From the NCBI GenBank assembly GCA_036937835.1, contig CM072868.1, forward strand, positions 11,111,501-11,175,500: a DNA stretch of 64,000 bases, in the 5' to 3' direction. The notes beneath the pieces are model-generated. The model had not been told where the DNA came from. It saw nothing but the letters and a program-made list of their open reading frames with translations, and searched no databases. Below, piece after piece: positions 24,774-38,616 of this stretch (positions are counted from its first letter, which is position 1; each line of letters begins with the position of its first letter). Position numbers and translations under genes: made by a program. Source of the DNA: Pampus argenteus. Taxonomy: Eukaryota > Chordata > Actinopteri > Scombriformes > Stromateidae.

Positions 24774-27415
24774 GTACAGTAGAATGACTCAGCTGTCAGT
24801 TTAGTCCATTAGTAATAAGTCAGTATTTAATTCAGAAAAACATATACATGCATACATAATCACATCTCCATGTCTACGTTTTTTTGTTGTTTTTTTACTT
24901 TTTATTTTTAACAACATTTCAAGTGTAATATGAAAACATATGAAGCAGAGAATATCTGGACTTAGGCATCATCTTTATGTAAACCTGCAGGAGTAACTCG
25001 AGGATACAAAGAGAAAAATGACACATCAATGTTAGGCTGCAGGATCCTAGATATTACATGTTCCACAATTTTCCCAAAAAGGTTGAATATCTGGACACAA
25101 CCAACATATGTGGGCATGTTCCACTTGCATTGATCCACAATCCCTCCAGGAAGGGTGCTTGGTCCCCTCTATTTAATTTGGATTTCTGTTTTGGTGTTTT
25201 TTGTGTTATAACTCCATGTTTGTTTTTGATTCTGGGGTGAGGTCTGGATGGTTCAAAACATAGCACATCAGAAAGGTCATTTGATCCTGAATCATTTAAT
25301 GGCTTATATATAAATATAATACATGGGGATGGATGACATATAAGGGGCAGATAATGGTAATTCTATTTTATTATATAATCCAATAATGAATTTATATACA
25401 CACAATAATGCAAAGCTTCATTGACTACATATCATTGACTAAAAAAGGACAGCTGTGCTGCATCTGGGTAAAGCCTAGAGGGACAAATATGGCATCGTCA
25501 GTGTGGATGTTTCTATTTTCAGAAAGACAACATGTTCTGCAAGACAGGAGGGAAAACATCAGACTTATAACACATCTTATAAGTCACCTGAAAAGACGCA
25601 GCAAAGATGTATTTAAAAGCAAAGCGTTCTATAAAAGTATCTTTGTGAAGTTTTTTGATGTACTATACTAGAAAGAAGTAAATGAACATTGAAGAGTCAG
25701 AGCTCTTGTTTGTTTTTATTGTGTTAACAGTAATGACGTATTTAGTGAGATCAGAGCTATGTAATATTAAATCATCCATCTTTGCTCACTACATCGTAGC
25801 CTTTCTTACCTTCTGGTGGGAACTTTTTAAAATACAAAATCCGTATCAGCCATGAGAAGCAGGTAATTATTAGTTATCAGTATCAGATGAAACAAATCCA
25901 TATTGTGAATCACTAATAATACATTTTTGCCTCATAGATTTGCATCTTCTTAATTCCTGTATCACTTTCTCTTTTCTTCTGTGTAATATTTTCTTTCTTC
26001 TGTTTTTACAACAACAAGGTGATGCTCTCTTGGAGGCAGCAAGGACCAATAACTCTGAAGACGTGGCCAGGTACTACATACACTGTTATATGCACTATAT
26101 GTTTTTCATGTTTCTCATTTCAGCTACATATTTCACATACCTGTATAACTCAGAATATAACTCAGCCAGGACAACTTTTAACTCTTGATAATTTCTAATA
26201 AAGAAACTAAGGCTGGTTGCGTTCAGTATAATTGTCAGTACAAATGTCACTTTTGGTCTGATTTTATAGCTTTGTATACAGTCACAAATCACCTGCAGAG
26301 AGCAAATGTCATAAACCGATCATCTGCACTTATGAAATTACATGTAGTTGTAGTCCCAATGTTAACCACCAGATGGAAGAGCAGGACTACATGTGCTTCA
26401 GTGTCTGATAGTGAATGAGGAGGAGGATGTTGAGGAGGGTAATGCAGGATGGAGCTGATATATGAACAGTGTACCATTATATTTAATTATATTTATTTTT
26501 CCTGGTCTTACCTGTTTTGTTATCTCTTCAAATTTACAAATGGAATTAAACACAGGCTCTGCAGCTGATCTTAAACTCCAACATAGGCCACTACTCTTTC
26601 CGTGCACACTCAGAGCCAGTCAACCAACATGGGTATGCCAAGAGTGTGTGGATGGTTGTGTGTGCGTGCGCTTGTTTTACCAGGCCTCTCAGTCCCATCT
26701 GTCATGCTGATAATATTGCATCACAAATCTTAAGTGACTGTGAGAACAGACTATGGAGTCATGCACTGTGGTTTGGAAATCTCTGTGACAGCAAAGTACT
26801 AGAAAGCCTAATATGTATTTAAGTGCATCGAAACATGCCTACAGTACACACACACATACACACATGGCTCTACATCTTGATTTGTGTTTGGATTTCAGAA
26901 GAAATCACAATGATCTTAAATGTATGCATGTGTGAGCGATGTGTATAGTCGTGTGTATGTATCTGTGTACTTGAGCACACTGTAAATGTGTGTGTCCATT
27001 TGTAGGCTCGGGTTACCTGTGCGCATGTGGCAGATGGTGTAGGTGAGAGTGCAGTGAGACAGCCAGTCAGCAGGTCACAGATGTGTTAAGTGCTTTGGTT
27101 GAGTTTTATACAAGTGGCGGTGTCAGGGTGTGTCTGCTGAGAGGCAGTCGAGAGGATAGAGGGCTCATTTCCACACAAATATAAAAGCCATCGAACTGCA
27201 GCTGTGTTGAAACATTTTCTATCACTAGAAGATGCATGTGAAGGAGACCCAAGATGAATCATAAAAAGCTGTTTCCACTTGAAGCTGCTGATAATAATAA
27301 TGCATACTTTGTGCTTATATTTCATACTTCAGACAGCTTCACTAATTAAATTATTTTACAGGGGTTAACACCTTCCTAAAACCGCATTAATCTACAATAC
27401 TTTCCATTTATCCAT

Positions 27416-27451
<36 letters not shown>

Positions 27452-27761
27452 CCCATTGAATTTTAAGTAGTAACAGTTGCACATGGTGGCTTCATTGAAC
27501 TGAGTGCTGCTTGGTGAAACACATCCTGAGCAGCAAACCAATCTCTTCTGCCTCAAACTCTGATTTTGCAGGCAATGAAAACAGAACCAGTAAGCAATGG
27601 AGCAGAGTGCAGTCCAGACAGAGGCCACTGTGTTGACTGTAAACACACACAATGTCTGCCTGCTCAGCACAAGAGACGACAGACGGATGCCTTACACACA
27701 CACTTTACACCAGTACCTGATGTCGTTCCCTCGGGCACAGAACTCAACACACACCTGGCTT

Positions 27762-27794
<33 letters not shown>

Positions 27795-29595
27795 GAGCGG
27801 TCAAGGGGCCGGTGTGTAGCTGCGGATAGAGACAAAGACATGAGGGGCTGGTTTTATGCTGGTGGTCTTACGGCAAGAGGATCCTTGAATCACTTCAACA
27901 GCTGGCCAGACATATCTCTTCAACTATTCACCATTATGTATCTGTTCCTGTTATAATGTTAACAAAATGTTCCTACTGTTCTGCTAACAAATGTATACCA
28001 GTATTAAATGGGACTTGTCTAAGATCATTTCTGCATTATGTTGAAGTTAAATGTGATGCTGAAGTGAAATGATCATCTCTTCTTGTTCCTTTTTCCCTAT
28101 CAGGCTGTTAAAGGAGGGCGTGGATCCAAATCACCGCCACCGTCTGGGTTGGACTGCTCTCATGGTGGCATCCATGAACCGACAGCACAGGTGTGTGTGT
28201 GTGTGTGTGTGTGTGTGGGGCTGCTACTAACAGTTATATTGTATATATTTAGTTTCCGTATTGTCCTGTTGTTCCGTATTGTAGTTTTTTAACTTACTTG
28301 GCAATAAAAAAGATTCTGATTCTACTTTCATTATCGATTAATCTGTCTATTTAATTTTTGATTATTTATTAGTTGTTTGAATTTATAAAATTTTTTTTTT
28401 AAAATATATGAAAAATGTGGCTCATTTTTACCCCAGAGCCCAAGTTGAAACTTAAAATATCTTGTTTAGTCTCAACCAGCAGTCCAGACATTATCACAGA
28501 GAGTTTACTATCATAGAGGACTAAAGATATTTAAGAAGAGACAATGTGGATATTGTTTTGCTTCTTTCCTCTTTTTTCTTTCCATCAACTAGTTGATTAG
28601 TTAACTAATTGTTGCAGATCTATGTGTGTTTATGTTTCATCCTACTGTGTAAAATTTAGCCATAAACCCAATTGTGCATCTTCAGTGCTGAAGTGTCCTC
28701 CTGATGAGTATAATATGCCGTACTCGGGCAGTATTTTGGCATTATTGCAGGCTGCATGAGTTACTGTGAGTGTATGTTGTCCATGTCCCTGCTCTTGTTG
28801 TTACAGTAGGTCTTCTGAAGTGCAACTTTCAGAGTGACAGACGGTCTTTACACCCCCCCCACCCATCTCTCTGTCCAACAAATTAAATTAGCCTCCTGGC
28901 CCCCAGAACACACACAACACGGAGGCGCTGAGGTTAAGGCTGGGCCAAATCCAATTTAAACAGATTTTTTTTTTCCTCCGTCAGGATTCTCTGGTCACTT
29001 TTTTGTTTGAGGGCCTCATGTGTCCGTGAGAAACGTAACGTGCAATTTAAATATGAAAATAACGTAAAATGAGCTTATGTTGAATCTCTGCGTTACAAAT
29101 GCTCTTCAAGGAAGCACCAAAATGAAAACATATTAATCATTTATGTTAAGCACTGTGAGCTGATTGTAAAGGACAAAACAAAGTTTACTAGCACATCGAT
29201 TTATTTTTTTATTTATTTTTTCTTATGTTTTCAGGTTTGTGAGAATATAGTTTGAGCATATAATTTCTAAACTTCAAAAATCTTTTAATATGATTATATT
29301 CTTCTAAAACTATCTAAAGGTTGATATGCATACACACATTTTTCAAACTGTCCTGTTTGTAACTCGCCCTCAGAGTTGAACACGATCTGATGCTTAGATC
29401 ATTTTACTTTGTGTTGATGTTTGAGCTACAGCATGTAGCACCGCGTGTGCTGAGCAATCGTGGCTGTGTGACATGTCTGTCGCGTCATGTTTAATGAAGC
29501 GATGCGTCTCTCTGTGAGTCTACGGTTTTTGGCAAATTTGGTGTTTCCGTCTGTACACACTGTGCTTGTATGTGTGTTAATGCACTGTCCTCTCT

Positions 29596-29634
<39 letters not shown>

Positions 29635-32600
29635 GAGTGCTATAACTCAGCAGGGCAGTGACACTCCTCTATGTTTAATCCCATCCTCCAAGCCCCCAGT
29701 GAGCCGTCACTGCTGCAGGGAAGACAGAACATCGGTTCACACACATCAGTCACACATCTCTCGCTGTCGCCCATATCTACTCACAAAACATACACACACA
29801 CACACACACACACACACGAGTGAGGATGTACGTGTGAATGCAGGCGTTAACAGACACACACAGACGAGGAGAGTTTAAATATCTTACAGGCCAACTGCCT
29901 ATTACTCAGCCACGCACAACTTTATTTGCAGCGGTTAAGTGAAAACACAGGCAACATCACTCATGAACAAGGTCTAGTCTGTAGCTAGAACGTCAACATG
30001 CATCTCATTGTTGAATTATTCCGCCCCCCCTCACAGTGTTTTTCCTGGAGCAGAAGTGATAACTGTGTTTCCAGGGACAACAAATTTGACTGCAGTGCCA
30101 TTTCTGGGGAAACGGTAGCAGTCCTCTCACCATTTATAGGTGTATCTCCCACCAGTCAGCGATACAGTGTGTTCAGGGGTCGAGGTGCGGCCGTGTGTAA
30201 GAGAATCATGGGTGGAGTAAAGGGCTGTGTGTAAGAATAAAGGGTGAGACATTCGGAGTGTGTGTGTTTGCTTAGCTTTGATGTGGGGCTAAATCAGGGT
30301 GGCGCAGGGCCTGGCCCAGTGTTTGCACTCTTTAACACACAATACCCATCTCCATCTCTCTTTCTCTCCCTGCATCCCTCCCTTGCTGCATTCACGTGCA
30401 CAATGAGCGCTCGGCCGAGTGTAACGCCTGTTGACCGTTCCGACCTGACGGCCGAGTGACTCAGTGGGAGGGAGAGGGGCACAAATGAGGGAAAGCAGAG
30501 GGGTGATGGAACGAGAGGATGAGTGGCTTGTTGGGAAAGAGAGAGGGAGAGGATAGTTTAGCAGTGGAGAGAGTGATGTGGAGTGGGATTATGGGTTTGG
30601 GACCAGGATTAGCTGGGGTACGGAAAAAAATCACCAAGGAGATCTCAGTGAAATATTAGAGTGCTGCAGTCAGAGTATGACGTTGTTATGATAAATAACA
30701 ACGTCATACCAAATAAATAGTCTGATTTAGTGACATAATGAGTTAGCTTTTATGGTATATGTTTGTTGCTTACCTTGTACTCTTCACAGTGCACTAAAGC
30801 AGGATTTCCTTAGGCAGCCATAAAAATGATAAATAGTAAAGGTTTACCTGGGGGTGCCATGACGACAGGCCAAGGGTGCCAAAGGATGTGTTCATTTTGG
30901 GATTTGTTATTTTGCGTTTTTAATATTGTCTGACCACATCAAAACAAAACAAGAATTTAGCATTTATAAGCATTTATTCATGTATTTGTCAATAACTATA
31001 ACTCATCATGTAGGCATCCATACACTGGACACTAGTATATAAACAGATAATCAATGACAAAAAAGTGAAACAGTGGTAATAATATAAAATACATCTTCAT
31101 AAAAGTTATAATACAATACGGCCAATACTGTACATTAATATACATGTACCTTAACACTTAAACTGTCCTTATCTGCTTATAACTACATTAAAGAGTGACT
31201 AATACAGTGTATTTAATGCTTATGAATGCTAAATTGGACATAAAATGTTACAGACGAAATAAATCAATTTATATGGTGATATCAAAATCACCATATAAAA
31301 ACTCCTGCAGGTATGTTGGAGCAGATTGTCACGCACAATATGCTTGTTTACCAGGTTCATGTCAGAAATAGGGATAGCATAACAAGTGATGGAAAGATCT
31401 TTCATGATAAATAGAGCTCAAAGAAATGCTATTAACATCTCAGACCTCAAGACTGAACATGTGCTGCCCAAAAGGAAATCGCACTGTACAGTGGAAGCAA
31501 GCTGGTTTCATGTTTATTATTGTCCGACTGCACAGTCAGTTTGGTTTTGTCAGTTTGGCATTAGTCAGGGTTATAGGAGCCAAAAAGGAAACCCGTATGA
31601 TGGGTGCCAAGGTTTAAAAAGTTTGGGAGCCACAGTACAGCCACCTTATGAATTTTTTTAAATGCTTACCAACAGTTTTTCTCTAAAGAATTGTATCGTC
31701 ATAAGGGTAAAATACAGGACATATTAAGAGAATATCTATATCTACATAGAAACCACTGTCCTATATCAGGACCGCTATCAACAGACTTGGATGTGAACTT
31801 CAGACCTTTGCATGGCTAATTTAGCGTATAGGTGGTTAAAATTTAATTAAGCCTTAAAACGCTTTAAAGACATTAACCCTTTGACACATTCTTTTGAAGG
31901 AAATCCAGCTAAATAAAATTTACAAAATTTTATCTTTTATTGGTTTAAAGCAAAAAAGAAGGTAAGTAAACACAGTGAAACCTTCCTCCTGGCTTCCAGC
32001 TGACCCCAGGTGTGCACCAGGTGAGGTGGGGTCAAGTGAGGTCCAGCGTCGTGGCCAGGTGGTCAGAGACATGGATGGTCAGTTCGGCTCGGGTGTCTAT
32101 TATAGCGCAAGAGAGACGGAAGCGTCTGCTTCCTGTCTTCCCTCCAGGGCAGGATGGGAAACAAACACCAGTCACCTGTTGGCAAACCTCGAGTCCGCGT
32201 TGGACAATTGAATCTACCAGCCTCAACACCGACTTGTTAAGTGGTCAGTGGTCATTATTTCAACACTGGATGGTGGTACAGCAGGGACACCGGTCTTTTT
32301 CTGGTTTCGAGCATCTGTTCTGTTCTCACTCAGATCCAGTGGAGATGCTCTTCAGCTGAGTATAAACTCAAACATCCAATATAAAGTAGGCAGAAAGAAA
32401 GAATTTGCCCACAAGATATGCATATACATTTAGATCATTTCAATACCAAGTGTAACTTTTACTGGAATAATGGTTTGAATCTTTGGGCCAAAGAAGGTAA
32501 AGTCTATGGGATTAATTAAGGGCTTTCTTTCATGTACATGTTGCCACATAATGGACTCAAGACTGGCAGCTTAAGATGTTAGTCAGCAGCTGGATGATGC

Positions 32601-35600
32601 CCTCCTACAAGAGCTTGCATTTGTCACATTTTGTCTTTATCTTAGCTAGGAAAGTAAAATAATCCTGTAATTTACAGATAATAATTTTTTGGTACTCATA
32701 AGATTAAGTTAGGGAGTCTGTAATTTCAGCTTTTGTCCCAGTCCTTTTAAATTTGCTGTTTAACTCAATTAACCTCTGCATGCCTTTAGTTTGGCCTCAA
32801 ATTAGTGCTGCAACTCTCCTGCTAAATGTCCCAAATAAAGTTAGCCACTTGATCATCAGTTGATTAGTAAAACTATAAACTGTTTTCAAAAGCTCATTAG
32901 TTTTAGCACCATCCTTTATAATTAAATCTCCTTCTTTCAACTCTGTAGCCGCACTTCCCTCCTTTCATCCGCTCCTCCTCCTTCTCCTCCTCCTCCTCGT
33001 CCTCCTCTCTGCAGTTTTCCTCTCTTTATCCCTGTGTGTTTACCTTTCTGATGCCATTAACCCCTTTCACACTGTCTCATTTCTTCACACAGTCATGCCC
33101 AGCCTCGTGTGACCAGCCGTAGTTAGTATGTGCCTGTATGTGTCTCAGAGGATGCATCGATGTGTTTGTAGAAGTGCTTGCAAGGGTGAGAGGAGAGCCC
33201 TCTGTGGGTCACAGCCCCCCTGCCGCCCCCCAGCCACAGTGATACAGTAACAAAAGAGGACCCCCCGATAGTCCTTTATACCCCCTCAGCAAGGTCAGAC
33301 ACAAAGACCTGGCCAGGCTGTTCTCAGCCTTGCTCTCCCACAGAAACACGCATGTTCTGTGGACACGAGCAGAGAGCTGGTCGGTTCACATTTTAGTCTG
33401 AAAGAAATGAAGGGAAACTAGCTTTTTCTTTAGTTTTACTGATATGTGACAGAAATGTGTTTGGATGGTATTTGGATACTGTACTGTGTTCATTGTTGTG
33501 TCTCTACTGGTATCCTAAACAGACACAGGATTTAGATTCAGAAAATTTATCATTTTTCAAACAAAAATGCCAAACATTCACCAGTCTCAAATGTGAAGAT
33601 TTGACACTTTTCTTTGTCATATATAATAGAGATGAATATCTTGTGTCTGTTGATCGAATAAAACAAGTCATTTTAATACATCTGAAACTATATAAACTAA
33701 TACTAATGAAAGTTTTTCAGAATTATTTATAGAGGTATAAACCAGTGTCAAAATGTCTTTAAATGTCTTACTTTGTCCAACCAGCAGTTGAAAACCCAAT
33801 AATTCCCTTTAGGGACATGTTTGACAAGGAAAACCATTAAATCATCACATTTGAGAAGCTGACACTAGGACAGATTTGGCATTTCTGCTTTAAAAATGAC
33901 TGAAATGGTTATTTGATTATCAAAATAGTTGCAGACAATTGTCAGTAGATTAATATATTAATCAACTAATCACAGCAGCTCTAAATTGAAATAATTATTA
34001 GTTGCAGCCTTTATTCTATTATTTGACTGTATGTTTATGTATATTAGTGCTTCAATCTGTTGTCATGTTATATTTTAAATACATTTCTGTCCTGTTCGAA
34101 TATCATTTGATTTTAAAACCTTTTTTTTTATTCCTGTTGCTCTAACAGGTTAAAAGGTTGTTGAATTTCACAGCCTCACCTTAAAATCGGCTCTGTGGGT
34201 TAACATCAGAGTTAACATATGAAGTTGCGTGATCATGTCGGCCTGTTACATGGTCAAGTGTAGCCGCTCTAAAAATGGAGTCCACCTCGCCCTGCTATAT
34301 ATAATAATTTTGCTCCATTTAAACTGTTTCAGGCCTCTTGGTCCCCTGCTATAACATTTAGCTGAAAATGATCCATCACTACCTCCCAGGCTGCATTACA
34401 TAGTCACAGGTTTAATGTCAGCCAGCAGCGTACTGGCAGGGTTCATGTTTCGGCCATCGCCCCCGTTCTCTCTCCCAGTCGGCGTAGCCCCAGCTGATGA
34501 TCTTTTGTGTGTTTGCGTGTATTCATATGCATGTCTGTGTTCCAATGTCAAAGCCATTGCTCATGTTCATGGTGGTAAATGTAAAGTGTGTCAGTGTGTT
34601 CTGTAGACGGAGAGACGGTACCTGGAATGTCCGTCGGGTCACAGTGAGTGATGTTGCCGAGGCTCTCTGTGTTTGTTCTATAAGTCTGTACGCTCCAATG
34701 AAGGACTACACACAAACACACACACCACAACACACAGACCCCCCAACGGCGCCGGAAACAGGCCCGACCCTTTGCCCCGTCAATGTACACATATGTACAT
34801 GTTACGAGGCAGACAAGTGTGTAGTGAAGGAGGGAAGTGGTTAGTGGAGTGTATCCGCCATAACGGGACTGAGTGGAAATGGAAGTGAATCCGGTGAAGA
34901 GTTGTGGTCAGTTGAGGAAATTAGATGTTTGCATCTCCGTCTGTGTGCAGTATGTTTGTTTTCTAGCTCCCGAGGATAGAAGAAATATTGTTTAAAGCTC
35001 TGAAAAAAGCTTCTTATGATTCAGTTTAGGTTATTTTGCAGGATAGAGTCGAGTACAGTCATACAGAGTTTAACACTTGTTAAACTCTTCATAAATCATG
35101 ACTAAAGATGTTTTTAATTAACTTTGTTTGTCTTGAATATTTAATCTCATAGACATAAATTTAAGATTTAAATCCAACCGATAACACCTGATGATGACCT
35201 CAGATGGCTATCTATGTATTTAGGCGCTCTCAAAAAAAAATCATGAATGTGTTTTAGGAAACCATAAGATGCACAGATTCGGGAATTTCAGAGTTAATAG
35301 TCAATACTCATCTATTTGTTGTCGCTAACATTGATATTACGTAATTGCAAGAGGAAAATAAAGAATTTCATCTCCTTTTCAGCTTAGGTATAGACAAGTA
35401 TGTATAAGCGGCAAAATCATAAAATTAGAAGCAGAAGCAGGTGACATGTCTAGTTTACAGCTATTGTAAAAATGCTCCACATTATAGGATGTATTGTCTG
35501 AACTTACATTATTGGAACAATAACAATTATTACATTTTCATCTATCGGCCAATAACGTAGTTTATTGGTCGAGTTTTTATTATTTCTAATGGAAAAGGAA

Positions 35601-38196
35601 TTAACTTTTTTTCCCCTTTTTTAGCATTAGTGAACTGCAAATACTGAATTATTCCAATTTTTAAAAGCTTGTATGTGTGATTGTGCATTTACACCACATA
35701 GACTGTATATATAGCAGCATTATTACATGTTTATAAGTGTGTGTGTGTGTGTGTGTCTCTCTCTTTGGGTGTATTTCAGTGTGGTGAAGGTTCTGCTGGA
35801 AGCTGGTGCTGACCCAAACGCCGGAGATCACTTCAACAACGTTTATGACACATCACGAGAGAAAGGCATACACTCGCTGGAAGGTAAAAAAAAAAAAAAG
35901 CATTTTGCAACTATGTGTGCATTTGTCTGGTTGCTATATTACACATATGAATCCTAAGTGTAGAAAGACATTATGAGACATCATAATTTGCATAAAGATT
36001 TTCATGTGTATTATATATTTTTTATGTTCTGTGACAAGTAGTGCATGTTTTATTTGTTTTTCTTGTGAGCTGCACACACAGTCACACACAAACACACAGC
36101 CAGGATGGTGCAGGCGCACACACACACACACACTTCACCCCCCCCAGTCTGTGTTGGGTTTCTGCAGACATATTTATATGGGATATGTATATTGCAGACA
36201 TTTATATGGCTGTCAGGTTTGGGTCCACGTGGGGCTGCCGTAGCGTGGGGAAGCGTTTCCCAGACGCACACTGATGGATGGGCTAGGGGGGCCTGTGCGA
36301 CGCTTTATTGGGTTAGCTATGATTATCCCGCCCTGTCTCTCTCTCTCTCTTTTTCTCTCTCTCCCACACACATACACACGCAGACACTGCAGAGAGGAAC
36401 TGTCGTTGAAATAGAGAAAAAGAGTGGGATGGATGGAGGAAAAGAGAGACTGATGAAGGACAGAAGAAGGAAAGAGGAGAGGCAGTGAAAGAAGGAGAAA
36501 GGAAAGGAGAGAAGAAAGGGACAGAGTGAGGTTATAAATGGAGGAGAAGAAAGAAGATGTGTATGTTTGTAGGGTTGATGCAGGGAGGGATTGAAGGAAA
36601 TGGGTGGGATGATAAGGGAGGGAGAGGAAGTCAGGAAATGGATGAGACAAAGTTATTGGGATAGAGGGAATGGGGAGGGAGGAAAGATGGTGCAAGTGAT
36701 GAAAGGAATTGATGGATACAGAGGAGGAGAGGAAGGAGGCGGAAAAAATACAAACGGATGATGGAGGAGTGGCACGGGATGAGTGCTCTTATGAAAAAGA
36801 GAAGTAAGGAGAGAATGATAGACTATGTCTATTATTGGTAAGGAGCAAAGCAAAGAAAACTCTGAAAAATGACGCACATTATTCCTATCATGTTGGACAG
36901 TTGAGCATAAATCTGTGAAAATGAACAACTCTTCCAAATCTAGAAACAGGAAAGACAATTTTGTGTTCTGCAGTCTTGTCATTGCCATACTTTCTAGAAA
37001 CTTATCATTGACTGTGAATCGGTTATTGTTCAATCAAAAAGAAAAAAAAAGAGGTTTTATAGATTTAAAGACTCGAACAATCCCAGTGTAATTTGTTCAT
37101 TCTTTAGCTGCAGGAAGTATACTGGCTCTATCTTAGATTGGAAGCGCCTGTCCTGTTTCCATCTCAGGGATTTTAAGTCTAAACTGATCAGAAGAACAGG
37201 CTCGTTTAAAGGACATCATGCTCTCTCTCTTTTTAAGTAATTATTCATGCCAGACATCAGGCATCATTTTGTAAAAAATCTCATAAAGGAATCATGTATG
37301 TTCTCGTTGTCCCTTCCTTCAGTCCTGGTGTCCAGAGAGGATGAATTCAGCAGCAGGCTCAGCAGTAGGGCTGGTTTCCGCGGCTGCTCAGCGCTTCATT
37401 ATGCCACACTGGCTGACGACCCACGCACTGTCCGCATGCTGCTGGATGCTGGTATGTTGCACCCACATCTCTAGCCCCATCACATCTAACCTGAAGAGTC
37501 CATGAAGGAGTTGTTTGAGGGTCTTAATAAACTGGTGTCACTCTCCTGATACTGCTCACACTCCCCAATTTCTCTTGCTTTTTATTGAGGGGCTCAGTCT
37601 TGACCACCTATAACACACAGAAATAGAGAAAGAGGAGGCTGATGCTGCTTAGATAAACCAAGTCTGAATCACTTATACTGTCCACCCAAAAGAAAAGTCT
37701 TTATCTCTTGTTGAGCTGGCTATAGCTTCAGCTATATATGATTTATAGTTAGTTTATTACCTAACTATAGCAAGCTGCTTAATTGTCAGTCCTGCATTTT
37801 TATTAGTTACACCACAAGGTGCCATATAAAGTGTGAATCACTCCCCTCCAGAGTCCTCACAATCACATTTTGTGGCATTTTCTCTTTTTTTTTTATCTCT
37901 CTCTACACATGTTTTGTTCTTTCTGGTAATTCATGCACAGAAATTATTAATTCATATTTTTCCCCCTGCCAATCCAAACTTTAGTGGCCCTCATGCCTCC
38001 TTTAGAGATGAAGGTGGCATCATCTCCATCAGCCCTAAAAAGCTTTACATGCATCACCACCTTAATTCTTCCACCCATTCTGTAATATAAACAGAATTAC
38101 AAAGCTCAGCTGAAATTGATCACTTGTTCGTACCCCAGTCGCCCCCCTTCATTCACCCCACACAGCTTGCACCTGTCGTTGACTCAGCTCCACGGG

Positions 38197-38231
<35 letters not shown>

Positions 38232-38358
38232 TCTCTCAGACCCTGGGGGCAGCATCTCGCCCTCAGTTTCCAGGCGAGCAGCTCTTAAACAAGCGAGGCC
38301 TAGTTGAACTGTGACCTCCACACAGAACATGCCCTTGGGGTAACTCCACAATCACAGG

Positions 38359-38413
<55 letters not shown>

Positions 38414-38579
38414 TGTGCTCAAGCCTCCATTTCAATAGTTAAAATATTCATATATTCATGTGCGCTTTTATCCTTTTGACATGAATCAGTTTATACATGC
38501 CATTTTGAACCATAACTTCGTTTTTGTACTTTTTCTTTAAATTTAAAACATTCCACATTTTTTAAATGATACACCATTA

Positions 38580-38616
<37 letters not shown>

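Larger units (their letters stand above)
28191..35779 (+). other. clpb intron 3 (7.6 kb)
   Basis: The largest clpb intron. It holds dinucleotide tracts, an AT-rich repeat copy at 28330-28625, a GC-richer block at about 31970-32340, two perfect hairpins (30675-30709 and 31268-31299) and an inverted pair of repeat copies at 33540-34005. A GT tract at about 35737-35756 sits just before the acceptor polypyrimidine tract. Confidence 0.88.

Noticed and set aside
27418..27447. Poly(T) run as the tail of a minus-strand retroposon
   Set aside because: No SINE or LINE body or target-site duplication was recognised next to it, so it is recorded only as a homopolymer.
31975..32359. Overlapping open frames in a GC-richer block of clpb intron 3
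   Set aside because: Both strands are open for short distances and neither peptide resembles a known transposase, gag or host protein. It is kept only as an unexplained GC block.
36213..36695. Minus-strand open frame of 160 codons in clpb intron 4
   Set aside because: It lies in a purine-rich tract and encodes Ser/Leu/Pro-biased low-complexity sequence with no recognisable domain.
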